Below the pieces are notes generated by a model. It was not told the origin of the DNA, ran no database searches, and saw only the letters and a list, made by a program, of their open reading frames with translations. The position numbers and the translations under genes were made by a program. DNA of 64,000 nucleotides from Caulobacteraceae bacterium. Lineage in GTDB: Bacteria; Pseudomonadota; Alphaproteobacteria; Caulobacterales; Caulobacteraceae. The stretch lies in assembly GCA_027487945.1 (NCBI GenBank), contig JAIYCQ010000011.1:84933-148932 (forward strand), given 5' to 3'. The first letter of the stretch is position 1; the number at the start of each line of letters is the position of its first letter. Below are positions 9,240-16,675 of the stretch, piece after piece.

Positions 9240-9254
9240 TCGAACGTCGTTCGA
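9240..9254. promoter_or_regulatory. Candidate TetR operator before the acyl-CoA ligase operon
   Basis: TCGAACGTCGTTCGA is a perfect inverted repeat with 7-base arms and a one-base centre. It lies 52 bases upstream of the ligase ATG and about 205 bases upstream of the divergent TetR gene. The closely matching TCGAACAGTGTTCCA at 11359-11373 stands before the P450 gene. The shared pattern TCGAAC-N3-GTTC fits a TetR dimer site. Binding by the neighbouring regulator is inference. Confidence 0.5.
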
Positions 9255-9458
9255 CAACCGCCCAGGCCGTTTCGAATGGAAGGTATGCACAGAATTCCGA
9301 TCTTGCGGCGTCCGGGGCCTTTTTCAGGAGCCGCCGTATCGCGCCGGCTGTCGTACGGGTCGCTTGTCTCGAACAATGGGTCCACGATGGCGCGCCGGGC
9401 GGCGGGCGTCGCCGCATGTCCGCTTGACTCCGGTCGAGGTCGCGCAAGACTCCATGCC

Positions 9459-10046
9459 ATGACCCGCACGCTCCGGCGCCCCGACAACGATGTTCCTGGT
9501 GTAAAGGCGCGGGCGCTCACGGCCGCGGCGACCCTGCTGGCCGAGCAGGGGGCCGATGATCTCAGTCTGCGCGCCATTGCCGAGGCGGCCGGGATCGGTC
9601 TGGCCTCGATCTACCACTACTTCGCGGGCAAGGAGGCGCTCCTCCTCAGCCTGGCCCTGATGGGTTACGAGGACCTGCGCCGCGATATCGAAAGCAGCCC
9701 GTCGACCCACCCGTCGGTGTCGCCCATGCGCGCCGGCGCCAGGGCCTTCTTCGCCTTCGCCCAGGCGCGCCCGGCCCTGTTCTCGCTGATGTGCAGCGAG
9801 CGGCTGCTGGCGCGTCACGAGACGCTGCGCGAGGCCGAGCACCGGATGTTCCTGGCCTACAAGGCGGCGGTGGAGGCCGACGAGCGGATTCCGCCGCGCC
9901 ATCGGGAGAACGCCGCCTATGCGCTCTGGGCGCTCGGTCGCGGCATGGCCGCGATCATCGCCTCACATCCCGGCCGGCAGCCGCCGGCCGAGCTGATGCA
10001 GAAGCTGTTCGCGGGCGGCGCGTATCTGATCGACCACCCGGAGTAG
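9459..10046 (+). CDS. TetR/AcrR-family transcriptional regulator
   Basis: A 195-residue TetR-type repressor. The N-terminal helix-turn-helix (about residues 20-60) reads LSLRAIAEAAGIGLASIYHYF-GKEALL, the family hallmark; the C-terminal ligand domain is variable. ATG 9459 is chosen because it places the helix-turn-helix at the usual distance from the N-terminus; the longer frame from 9054 runs antisense through the ligase start. It sits between the leftward ligase operon and the leftward CYP153 gene, and two similar inverted repeats in front of those units make it the likely regulator of both. The inducer may be an acyl-CoA or hydrocarbon, unproven. Confidence 0.9.
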   Translation: MTRTLRRPDNDVPGVKARALTAAATLLAEQGADDLSLRAIAEAAGIGLASIYHYFAGKEALLLSLALMGYEDLRRDIESSPSTHPSVSPMRAGARAFFAFAQARPALFSLMCSERLLARHETLREAEHRMFLAYKAAVEADERIPPRHRENAAYALWALGRGMAAIIASHPGRQPPAELMQKLFAGGAYLIDHPE

Positions 10047-10053
10047 GGCGGGG

Positions 10054-11319
10054 CTAGAGCCGGCTGGGGATCATCACCGGCAGGGTCTCGAAGCCCCGCA
10101 CGAAGACCGAGTAGCTGCGCCGGGGTTCGCCGGTGACGATGATCTCCGGGAAGCGCTTGAGGATCTCTTCCCAGATGATCTGCAGCTGCAGCTCCGCCAG
10201 GCGGTTGCCGACGCACCGGTGGATGCCGAACCCGAACGAGATGTGCTGCCGGGGCCGCGCGCGGTCGATGATGTACTCGTTGGGGCGGTCGATGACCGTC
10301 TCGTCGCGGTTGCCCGAGGCGTACCACATGACGACCTTGTCGCCCTTGCGGATCTGCTTGCCCTGGAACTCGATGTCCTCCAGCGCGGTGCGGCGCATGT
10401 GGATCAGCGGGGTCTGCCAGCGGATGGTCTCGGAGACCATCGAGGCGATCAGCTCCGGGTTGGCCCGCAGCCTGGCGTACTGGTCCGGATTGCGGTTCAG
10501 TTCGAAGACCGAGCCCGAGATCGTGTTGCGCGTGGTGTCGTTACCGCCCACCGTCAGCAGCACCACGTTCCCGAAGTACTCGCGCGGCGCCATGTTGCGG
10601 GTGTCGGGGTGGTGGGCGAGCATCGAGATCAGGTCGCCCGTCGGCGGGGCGTTGACCTTCCGGTTCCACAGCTCGTTGAAGTAGGCCTGGTACTCGGCGA
10701 AGATCTCGAGCTTCTGCTCGAACGTCTCCACCAGCCCGCCGGGCATCGGGATGGCCGTGACCACGTCCGACCAGTAGGGCAGCTTGCGGCGGTCTTCCTG
10801 CGGGGCGTCGAACAGGGTGGCCAGGGTCATGGCCGTCAGTTCCTTCGACACCAGGTCGACCCAGTCGAACTCCTCGCCGATCGGCAGGCTGTCGAGGATG
10901 GCGCCGGCCCTTTCGCGGATCAGCGGTGCGAGGATCTGCAGGTTGCCGGGCGAGACGGCCGGGCTGACCGCCTTGCGCTGCACATCGTGCCGCGGCGGGT
11001 CCATGGCGATGAACATCGGCAGCGGCTCGAAGTTGGACTGGCCGCCGCCGATGGTGATGCCGCCGAGCAGGAAGTCCGACGAGAAGACCTGGTGGTTGGT
11101 GTCGACCGCCATGATGTCGTTGTAGCGGGTGATCGACCAGTAGGGCCCGAACTCGCCGCCCTCGACGAAGTGGACCGGGTCCTCGCGGCGCAGGCGCTCG
11201 AACATCGGCCAGATGGTGTCGGCCTGGAACAGCGCGGGCTGGGCCGGGTCAAGGCTGTCCAGCGGGGCCGCGTAGATGGCCTCGCGAAAGCCGCTCAGAT
11301 CCACTGAACCGTCGCTCAT
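10054..11319 (-). CDS. Cytochrome P450, CYP153 family (terminal hydroxylase)
   Basis: A 421-residue soluble P450. It has the I-helix GGNDTTRN, ExxR in ETIRW, and heme loop FGFGIHRCVGNRLAELQ with the iron ligand Cys369. The stretches FGPYWSITRYNDIMAV, PMFIAMDPPRHDVQRK and MRRTALEDIEF match, as I remember them, the CYP153 family, whose known members hydroxylate the terminal carbon of medium-chain alkanes, some terpenes and fatty acids. Start ATG 11319 follows AGGAG. CYP153 needs a ferredoxin and ferredoxin reductase; neither is encoded within this window's neighbouring genes. An operator-like repeat lies 40 bases upstream. Confidence 0.9.
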   Translation of the reverse strand: MSDGSVDLSGFREAIYAAPLDSLDPAQPALFQADTIWPMFERLRREDPVHFVEGGEFGPYWSITRYNDIMAVDTNHQVFSSDFLLGGITIGGGQSNFEPLPMFIAMDPPRHDVQRKAVSPAVSPGNLQILAPLIRERAGAILDSLPIGEEFDWVDLVSKELTAMTLATLFDAPQEDRRKLPYWSDVVTAIPMPGGLVETFEQKLEIFAEYQAYFNELWNRKVNAPPTGDLISMLAHHPDTRNMAPREYFGNVVLLTVGGNDTTRNTISGSVFELNRNPDQYARLRANPELIASMVSETIRWQTPLIHMRRTALEDIEFQGKQIRKGDKVVMWYASGNRDETVIDRPNEYIIDRARPRQHISFGFGIHRCVGNRLAELQLQIIWEEILKRFPEIIVTGEPRRSYSVFVRGFETLPVMIPSRL

Positions 11320-11358
11320 CGTCTGCTCCTGCAAATCATTTTGAAGCAGGAAGCGACT

Positions 11359-11373
11359 TCGAACAGTGTTCCA
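11359..11373. promoter_or_regulatory. Candidate TetR operator before the CYP153 gene
   Basis: TCGAACAGTGTTCCA has imperfect dyad symmetry (CGAAC and GTTCC around AGT) and matches the perfect repeat at 9240-9254 at 11 of 15 positions, including the TCGAAC and GTTC halves. It ends 40 bases before the P450 start, a position where a bound repressor would block transcription. No experimental support. Confidence 0.45.
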
Positions 11374-11413
11374 CAAGTGCCGGCGGTCCGGCGCGGCCGC
11401 GCCGGCCCCGCCG

Positions 11414-12493
11414 TCAGCCGCGCACCAGCGGGTCGTGCTCCAGCATATGCTCGGCGGCCCCGCCCAGCATCCGGAGGAACATCGCGTCGCCGCGCTCGGT
11501 CCGGGTGACGATCATGGCCGCGAAGAAGGCGGTCATGAACAGCAGGTAGGCGCCCTGTCCGTAATGACGGGCGAGGTCCGCCTCGCTGTAGTCTCGGACG
11601 CCATGGGCCGTCAGGGTCCGGTGATAGAGCGCCAGCAGCTCCGGCTCGGCCGCCCGGCGCACGTCCCCGGGCAGGGCGCCGGCGAGGAAGTAGGCCAGGT
11701 CGGTGGGGCCGGCGCCGTAGGCGAACGACTGCCAGTCCAGCACGGTCACCGGGTAGCCGCCGGCGGCGCTGCCGAACATCATGTTGTCGGGGCGGAAATC
11801 GTTATGGGTCAGGCAGCGCGGACCGTCGTGGCGGGTGCCGAGCTCGGTGAACCGCGATGAGATCCGGTCCCCGACCATCGCCCACTCCGGCCGCATCTGC
11901 GGGCCGTAGCGCTCCTTGAACCCCGCCCAGAGCTGTCCGACCATCTCGTCCGTCGCCATGTTCGGCGGGGCCGCGCTGGAGCCCGACACCCAGGGCAGGG
12001 CGTCCAGGCTCTCGTCGCCCCAGTGGGAGGCGTGCAGCTTCGCCGCCTCGACCACCACCAGCCGCGCCTGGTCCAGGGTGACCCCTGCCAGCTGGTCGCC
12101 CTGCTCGGCCGGGGCCAGGTCTTCCATCATCAGCACGAAGGCGCTGGTCGCCTCGTCGACGTCGGTGAAGTAGCAGCGCGGGGTGTGGATCAGGGCCTTC
12201 GGGGCCAGCTGCTGGTAGAAGCGGACCTCGCGGATGTAGTTGCCCAGCGCGGTGCCGGTCGCCCGGCTTTCCTCGCCGGCGGCGGGGAACTTGCCGACCA
12301 GCGACGCGGGGGCCGTCTCGCCGCCACGCGCATAGGACAGCTCGAATCGGACGCTGTCGCCGATCTGGCCCGTGCCGACGCCGCGCGCGGTGAAGTCACT
12401 GACGACGGCGTCGATCCCGCCGGCTTGCAGGACAGCGGTCAACCAGGCGGCGTCCACGTCGCCGGGCATACGGATATCGGGCTTGGCGGGCAT
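11414..12493 (-). CDS. APH/ecdysteroid kinase-like phosphotransferase
   Basis: A 359-residue small-molecule kinase fold. LVGKFPA gives the ATP-binding Lys region, CLTHNDFRPDNMMF is the catalytic loop (HND-x3-DN) and VTVLDWQS the metal-binding Asp. The family includes aminoglycoside phosphotransferases, choline and ecdysteroid kinases, and 4-hydroxyacyl-CoA kinases that work with acyl-CoA dehydrogenases. Its position behind a P450 and among four acyl-CoA dehydrogenases makes a hydroxy-acyl or alcohol substrate more likely than an antibiotic; that is inference. It is 94 bases upstream of the P450 on the same strand, but the repeat in that gap suggests the P450 has its own promoter. Confidence 0.82.
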   Translation of the reverse strand: MPAKPDIRMPGDVDAAWLTAVLQAGGIDAVVSDFTARGVGTGQIGDSVRFELSYARGGETAPASLVGKFPAAGEESRATGTALGNYIREVRFYQQLAPKALIHTPRCYFTDVDEATSAFVLMMEDLAPAEQGDQLAGVTLDQARLVVVEAAKLHASHWGDESLDALPWVSGSSAAPPNMATDEMVGQLWAGFKERYGPQMRPEWAMVGDRISSRFTELGTRHDGPRCLTHNDFRPDNMMFGSAAGGYPVTVLDWQSFAYGAGPTDLAYFLAGALPGDVRRAAEPELLALYHRTLTAHGVRDYSEADLARHYGQGAYLLFMTAFFAAMIVTRTERGDAMFLRMLGGAAEHMLEHDPLVRG

Positions 12494-12632
12494 GATGGCG
12501 TTGTCTCCTCCGGCTCGTCTGCGCGGGCGCGAAGCATCCCCTTAGCCGGTTTGCCGCCACGGGCCCACGCTGACGCAGGGGCACAGGGGGAAGGAAGCCC
12601 GCGATCCCGTGCGTCGCGACGGTCGCACCCGG

Positions 12633-13289
<657 letters not shown>

Positions 13290-13361
13290 GATGTCCTCGC
13301 GATCTGTCAGGCGACAGATATAGGGGCGCCGCGACGAAATTTCACGAATCCCGAACCGTGC

Positions 13362-13389
13362 TTGCCCGGGGGCGCCTGATCAGTATATT
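13362..13389 (+). promoter_or_regulatory. Candidate promoter for tRNA-Ser
   Basis: TTGCCC (13362-13367) and TATATT (13384-13389) are spaced by 16 bases and end 40 bases before the tRNA. The AT-rich -10 stands out in this GC-rich genome. Assignment rests only on sequence and position. Confidence 0.5.
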
Positions 13390-13429
13390 CCGCGCCTTCC
13401 GCAAACGGCGCGCAAGCGCCGCGACGTGG

Positions 13430-13519
13430 GGTGAGGTGGCCGAGTGGTCGATGGCGCACGCTTGGAAAGCGTGTGTAGGTTAACGCCTACCGTGGGTTCG
13501 AATCCCACTCTCACCGCCA
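13430..13519 (+). tRNA. tRNA-Ser (anticodon GGA)
   Basis: A 90-base class II tRNA. The acceptor stem GGTGAGG pairs with TCTCACC (the last pair is G-T), discriminator G and an encoded CCA end at 13519. The anticodon stem-loop ACGCTTGGAAAGCGT contains GGA, which reads UCC/UCU serine codons. A long variable arm (TGTAGGTTAACGCCTACC) and T-arm GTGGG-TTCGAAT-CCCAC complete a normal serine tRNA. Confidence 0.97.
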
Positions 13520-13557
13520 CGCTCCCCCGAAGGGTCGGCGTCTGGCCTTACGCCCCG

Positions 13558-13893
13558 CTACAGCCTGACCGGCGGCGGGGCGCGGTACTCGCCCGTGATC
13601 ATCGCCGGCCGGGGCAGATAGGCCCTCAGACTCAGGATGAAGGCGCCGTCAGGCGCCGGCAGCCAGTTGGCCGAGCGGCGTCCACCGGGATCCTTCCGGG
13701 TGATCCACAGGTCGAGCGAGCCATCGGGATTGTAGGTCAGGCCCGGCGTGCGATCCCCGATCGAGTAGCGGTCGATCGGGTTGGGCGCGAACAGGAACTG
13801 CCCCTCCGGGAAGGCCTTGTAGGCCGTCAAAGACCAGAAGGCGTCGACGCGAATACGCAACTGTGACGGCTGCGGCGGCTGTGGCGCCGCCAC
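13558..13893 (-). pseudogene. DUF1214 C-terminal remnant
   Basis: A 111-codon frame encoding only the C-terminal part of a DUF1214 domain: VDAFWSLTAY, NPIDRYSIGDRTPGL, DGSLDLWI and SANWLPAPDGAF are characteristic of the end of DUF1254/DUF1214 proteins, which are usually 170-450 residues. The N-terminus is missing; the frame opens with a GTG and a Pro/Gln-rich stretch with no clear ribosome binding site, and the sequence upstream belongs to a divergent ligase gene. I read it as a decayed or truncated gene beside tRNA-Ser. A short functional protein cannot be ruled out. Confidence 0.6.
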
Positions 13894-14007
13894 GACCCGC
13901 GGCGGGCGCCGCCCCTCGCGCGATCGGGCTCGGCCTCGACAGATTCAGCTTGCGCGGGGTCGGCCGGTCGCCATGGTCCCCGCCACCACTGTGTGAGGAC
14001 CCGCCCC

Positions 14008-15579
14008 ATGACCCTGCGCCCCCTGACGCCCTTCGAGGGCATGGATATCCGCACGCTTGTCGACGAGCAGGCCCTGACGCGGGGGGACCACCCGTTCCTG
14101 ATCTGGGAACCGTTCGAGGGCGTGGGCCGGCGCTGGTCCTATGGCGACTTCGCCGACGCGGTGCGGCGCTTCGCCGCTGGTCTCCACGCGCGCGGCGTCT
14201 CGCCGGGCGACCGGGTTCTCGTTCATTTCGAGAACTGCCCGGAATCGCTGATCGCCTGGCTGGGCTGCGCCTATGCCGGCGCGACGCCGGTGACTACCAA
14301 CGCCGGGTCCACCCGCGACGAGCTCGCGTATTTCGCCGATCACAGCGGCGCGGTTGGCGCCGTCACCCAGCCGGCCTTCGCGGACCTGCTGGCCGCCGCG
14401 GCGCCGCACCTCGGCTGGCGGGCCGTCTCCGACACCGACAATGGCGCGCCGCCCGCCGTCATCCAGAGCGCCTGGGAGCCGTTCTCCGCCATCGACGCCG
14501 ATCCGGCCACGCTTCCGGAGAGGCCGCATGATCCCTGGGCGCCGTTCGGCATCCAGTACACCTCCGGCACCACCGCCCGGCCCAAGGCGGTGCTCTGGAC
14601 TCACGCCAACGCGCTCTGGGGCGCGCGGCTTTGCGCGCAGCACGAGGACCTTCGGCCCGAGGACGTCCACCTGGTTCACCTGCCGCTCTTCCACACCAAC
14701 GCCCAGGTCTATTCCGTGCTCGCCTGCGTCTGGGCCGGCGCGACGGTCGTGCTGACGCCGCGGTTCTCCGCCTCCCGCTTCTGGCCGATCTCGCTCAGGC
14801 ACCGGGCGACCTGGACCTCGATGGTGCCCTTCTGCGTCAAGGCGCTCGCCGCGCTGCCGCGTCCCGAAGCCCATAGCTATCGCTACTGGGGGAACGGAAT
14901 CTGCGAGCCGGCCTCTGACGCGCTGTTCGGGGTCAAGACGATCGGGTGGTGGGGCATGACCGAGACCATCACCCACGGCGCCGTGGGCTCGACCCACCGC
15001 AGGAACGCGCCGATGTCGATGGGCAGGCCGGCGCCCGGCTATGACATCCACGTCCTGGACGAGGCCGGGCGGCCGGTGCGGCCCGGCGAGGTCGGCGACC
15101 TGCTCGTCGGCGGCATCCGCGGCCTGTCCCTGTTCCTGGAGTACGCCGGCGACCCGGCCGCCACCGCCGCCGCCTTCCGGGAGGACGGCCTGTTCATCAC
15201 CGGTGACCGCGTGCGGCTGGGCGAGGACGGCTTCCTGTATTTCGCCGACCGCTCCAAGGACATGCTCAAGGTCGGCGGGGAGAACGTCGCCGCGTCCGAG
15301 ATCGAGCGGGTGATCGCCAGCGTGCCGGGCGTGTCCGAGGTCGCGGTGGTCGGCATGCGGCACCCCATGCTGGACGAGGCGCCGGCGGCCTTCGTCGTCC
15401 CGGTCCCGGGACGGGAGGACGGTCTGGAGGCGCGCATCGCCGCGACCTGCGAGACCGCGCTGGCCGCCTTCAAGCGCCCGCACCTGATCCGTCTGGTCGA
15501 CACACTGCCGCGCGCCACGCTGGAAAAGGTCGCCAAGGCCGAGTTGCGCGCCCGCCTCGCGGCGGAGGCGGCCGGCTGA
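14008..15579 (+). CDS. AMP-dependent acid-CoA ligase
   Basis: A 523-residue adenylate-forming ligase. YTSGTTARPKAV (P-loop), WGMTETITHG, ITGDRVRLGEDGFLYFADRSKDMLKVGGENV and a C-terminal domain ending in LPRATLEKVAKAELRA are present. It should make an acyl-AMP and then an acyl-CoA in the cytosol; substrate unknown. ATG 14008 follows GAGG at 9 bases and is preferred over 13993. It is monocistronic: the DUF1214 remnant is divergent and the AttH-like gene convergent only 7 bases after its stop. It is not closely similar to the ligases at 7602 and 53996. Confidence 0.87.
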   Translation: MTLRPLTPFEGMDIRTLVDEQALTRGDHPFLIWEPFEGVGRRWSYGDFADAVRRFAAGLHARGVSPGDRVLVHFENCPESLIAWLGCAYAGATPVTTNAGSTRDELAYFADHSGAVGAVTQPAFADLLAAAAPHLGWRAVSDTDNGAPPAVIQSAWEPFSAIDADPATLPERPHDPWAPFGIQYTSGTTARPKAVLWTHANALWGARLCAQHEDLRPEDVHLVHLPLFHTNAQVYSVLACVWAGATVVLTPRFSASRFWPISLRHRATWTSMVPFCVKALAALPRPEAHSYRYWGNGICEPASDALFGVKTIGWWGMTETITHGAVGSTHRRNAPMSMGRPAPGYDIHVLDEAGRPVRPGEVGDLLVGGIRGLSLFLEYAGDPAATAAAFREDGLFITGDRVRLGEDGFLYFADRSKDMLKVGGENVAASEIERVIASVPGVSEVAVVGMRHPMLDEAPAAFVVPVPGREDGLEARIAATCETALAAFKRPHLIRLVDTLPRATLEKVAKAELRARLAAEAAG

Positions 15580-15586
15580 CCCGGCG

Positions 15587-16675
15587 CTACAGGCTCAGCT
15601 TCTCGAAATAGCCCGTCAGCTCCAGGTAGCCCCGGGCAGCCCCGTCCGACACGGCCCCTTCCCAGTAGACCGGGCCGCCGCCGGCGCGGCTGTCCAGCTC
15701 CTGGTCATCGAACAGCGGCTTGAGCGTCAGGGTGCGCTCCCCCTCCGGCAGCCGCACCGTGATCGCCTGCTCGACCGGATAGAGCGCCCGCGTGCGGGGC
15801 GACCGCCAGCGCCGCAGGGCCTGGAAGGTGACGTCGTCGGGCCCGAGGGTTGTCAGCCGGCCGTCAGCCCGCCGCCAGGACCCGCCGGCCCAGACGGGCT
15901 TTCCGGCCGCGTCCCGCACCTGGAACGCCGTCAGGGCCGCGCCGTCGGGCAGGTTGATCCCGGCCCAGTCCCAGCCCACGGCGGCGGGGTCCAGCAGGGT
16001 CGAGGACCATTCGCGGTCGAGCCAGGCGCGACCCGTGACCTTCCGGGCCTTGCCGTTCCGGGTGACCGTACCGCTGACCGCCATCTGCGGCAGGCTGTAG
16101 TAGTAGCTGGCCTGCCCCGCGGCGGGACCCTTTCGGCTGAAGCCTGCCTGTCCCTGCAGGAGCGGCGGCTGGGTCGGGGCGAAGGTCAGGTCCATCGCGA
16201 AGTCCGCGCCGCCGGCCCGGGTGCGCCAGCGATCGTCGCCGCCCCGGCTGATGGACCAGTCATCGATCACCACCCTGCCATCGGTCTCCGACGCCTCGGC
16301 GAGGCCGAAGCCGGCCCGGGCGACCCGCTGGTCGTGCAGCAGGCGGCCGACGGCCGGGTCGGCCAGGGCCGCGTGGGCGAACAACACCTGTCGGGCGGCG
16401 AAGGCGCTGGGATTGGCCTGGTCGACATCGGGCCGGGTGCGGAAGAAGGTGACCTGGAAGCCCATGGGCTTGCCGTCGGCGCCCTGCACCCAGCCGGTCA
16501 CGTACCACCACTCGGTCCGGAAGGCCGGGTGGGCGCCGTGATCACGGGGGAAGGTCAGCGGCGCGCCGGCGGTGACCGGGGCATAGACCGGCGCCACCCG
16601 GCCATCGCCGCTGGCGGCGGCCAGCAGGACGGCGGCCAGCAGAAGCCCGGCTGTTCGAAGCAGTCTCCGCATCAC
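15587..16675 (-). CDS. AttH-like / carotenoid 1,2-hydratase-fold exported protein
   Basis: A 362-residue protein with a hydrophobic N-terminal signal (RRLLRTAGLLLAAVLLAAASG). The mature part has TEWWYVTGW, YYYSLPQMAVSG, AWLDREWSS and GWDWAGINL, the pattern of the AttH/CrtC-like lipocalin-type family. The name CrtC comes from hydroxyneurosporene synthase, but most members stand beside an ABC transporter, as here, and no carotenoid genes are nearby. Its ATG overlaps the permease stop by four bases (16672-16675), so it belongs to that operon. A periplasmic lipid-binding or lipid-modifying role is inference. Confidence 0.85.
   Translation of the reverse strand: MMRRLLRTAGLLLAAVLLAAASGDGRVAPVYAPVTAGAPLTFPRDHGAHPAFRTEWWYVTGWVQGADGKPMGFQVTFFRTRPDVDQANPSAFAARQVLFAHAALADPAVGRLLHDQRVARAGFGLAEASETDGRVVIDDWSISRGGDDRWRTRAGGADFAMDLTFAPTQPPLLQGQAGFSRKGPAAGQASYYYSLPQMAVSGTVTRNGKARKVTGRAWLDREWSSTLLDPAAVGWDWAGINLPDGAALTAFQVRDAAGKPVWAGGSWRRADGRLTTLGPDDVTFQALRRWRSPRTRALYPVEQAITVRLPEGERTLTLKPLFDDQELDSRAGGGPVYWEGAVSDGAARGYLELTGYFEKLSL

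Noticed and set aside
13945..15483. 512-codon open frame antisense to the ligase at 14008-15579
   Set aside because: No domain, shadow composition; the + strand frame has all ligase motifs.
15587..16675. Carotenoid biosynthesis gene (CrtC)
   Set aside because: The fold is shared, but there are no carotenoid genes nearby and the ABC operon context fits the AttH group.
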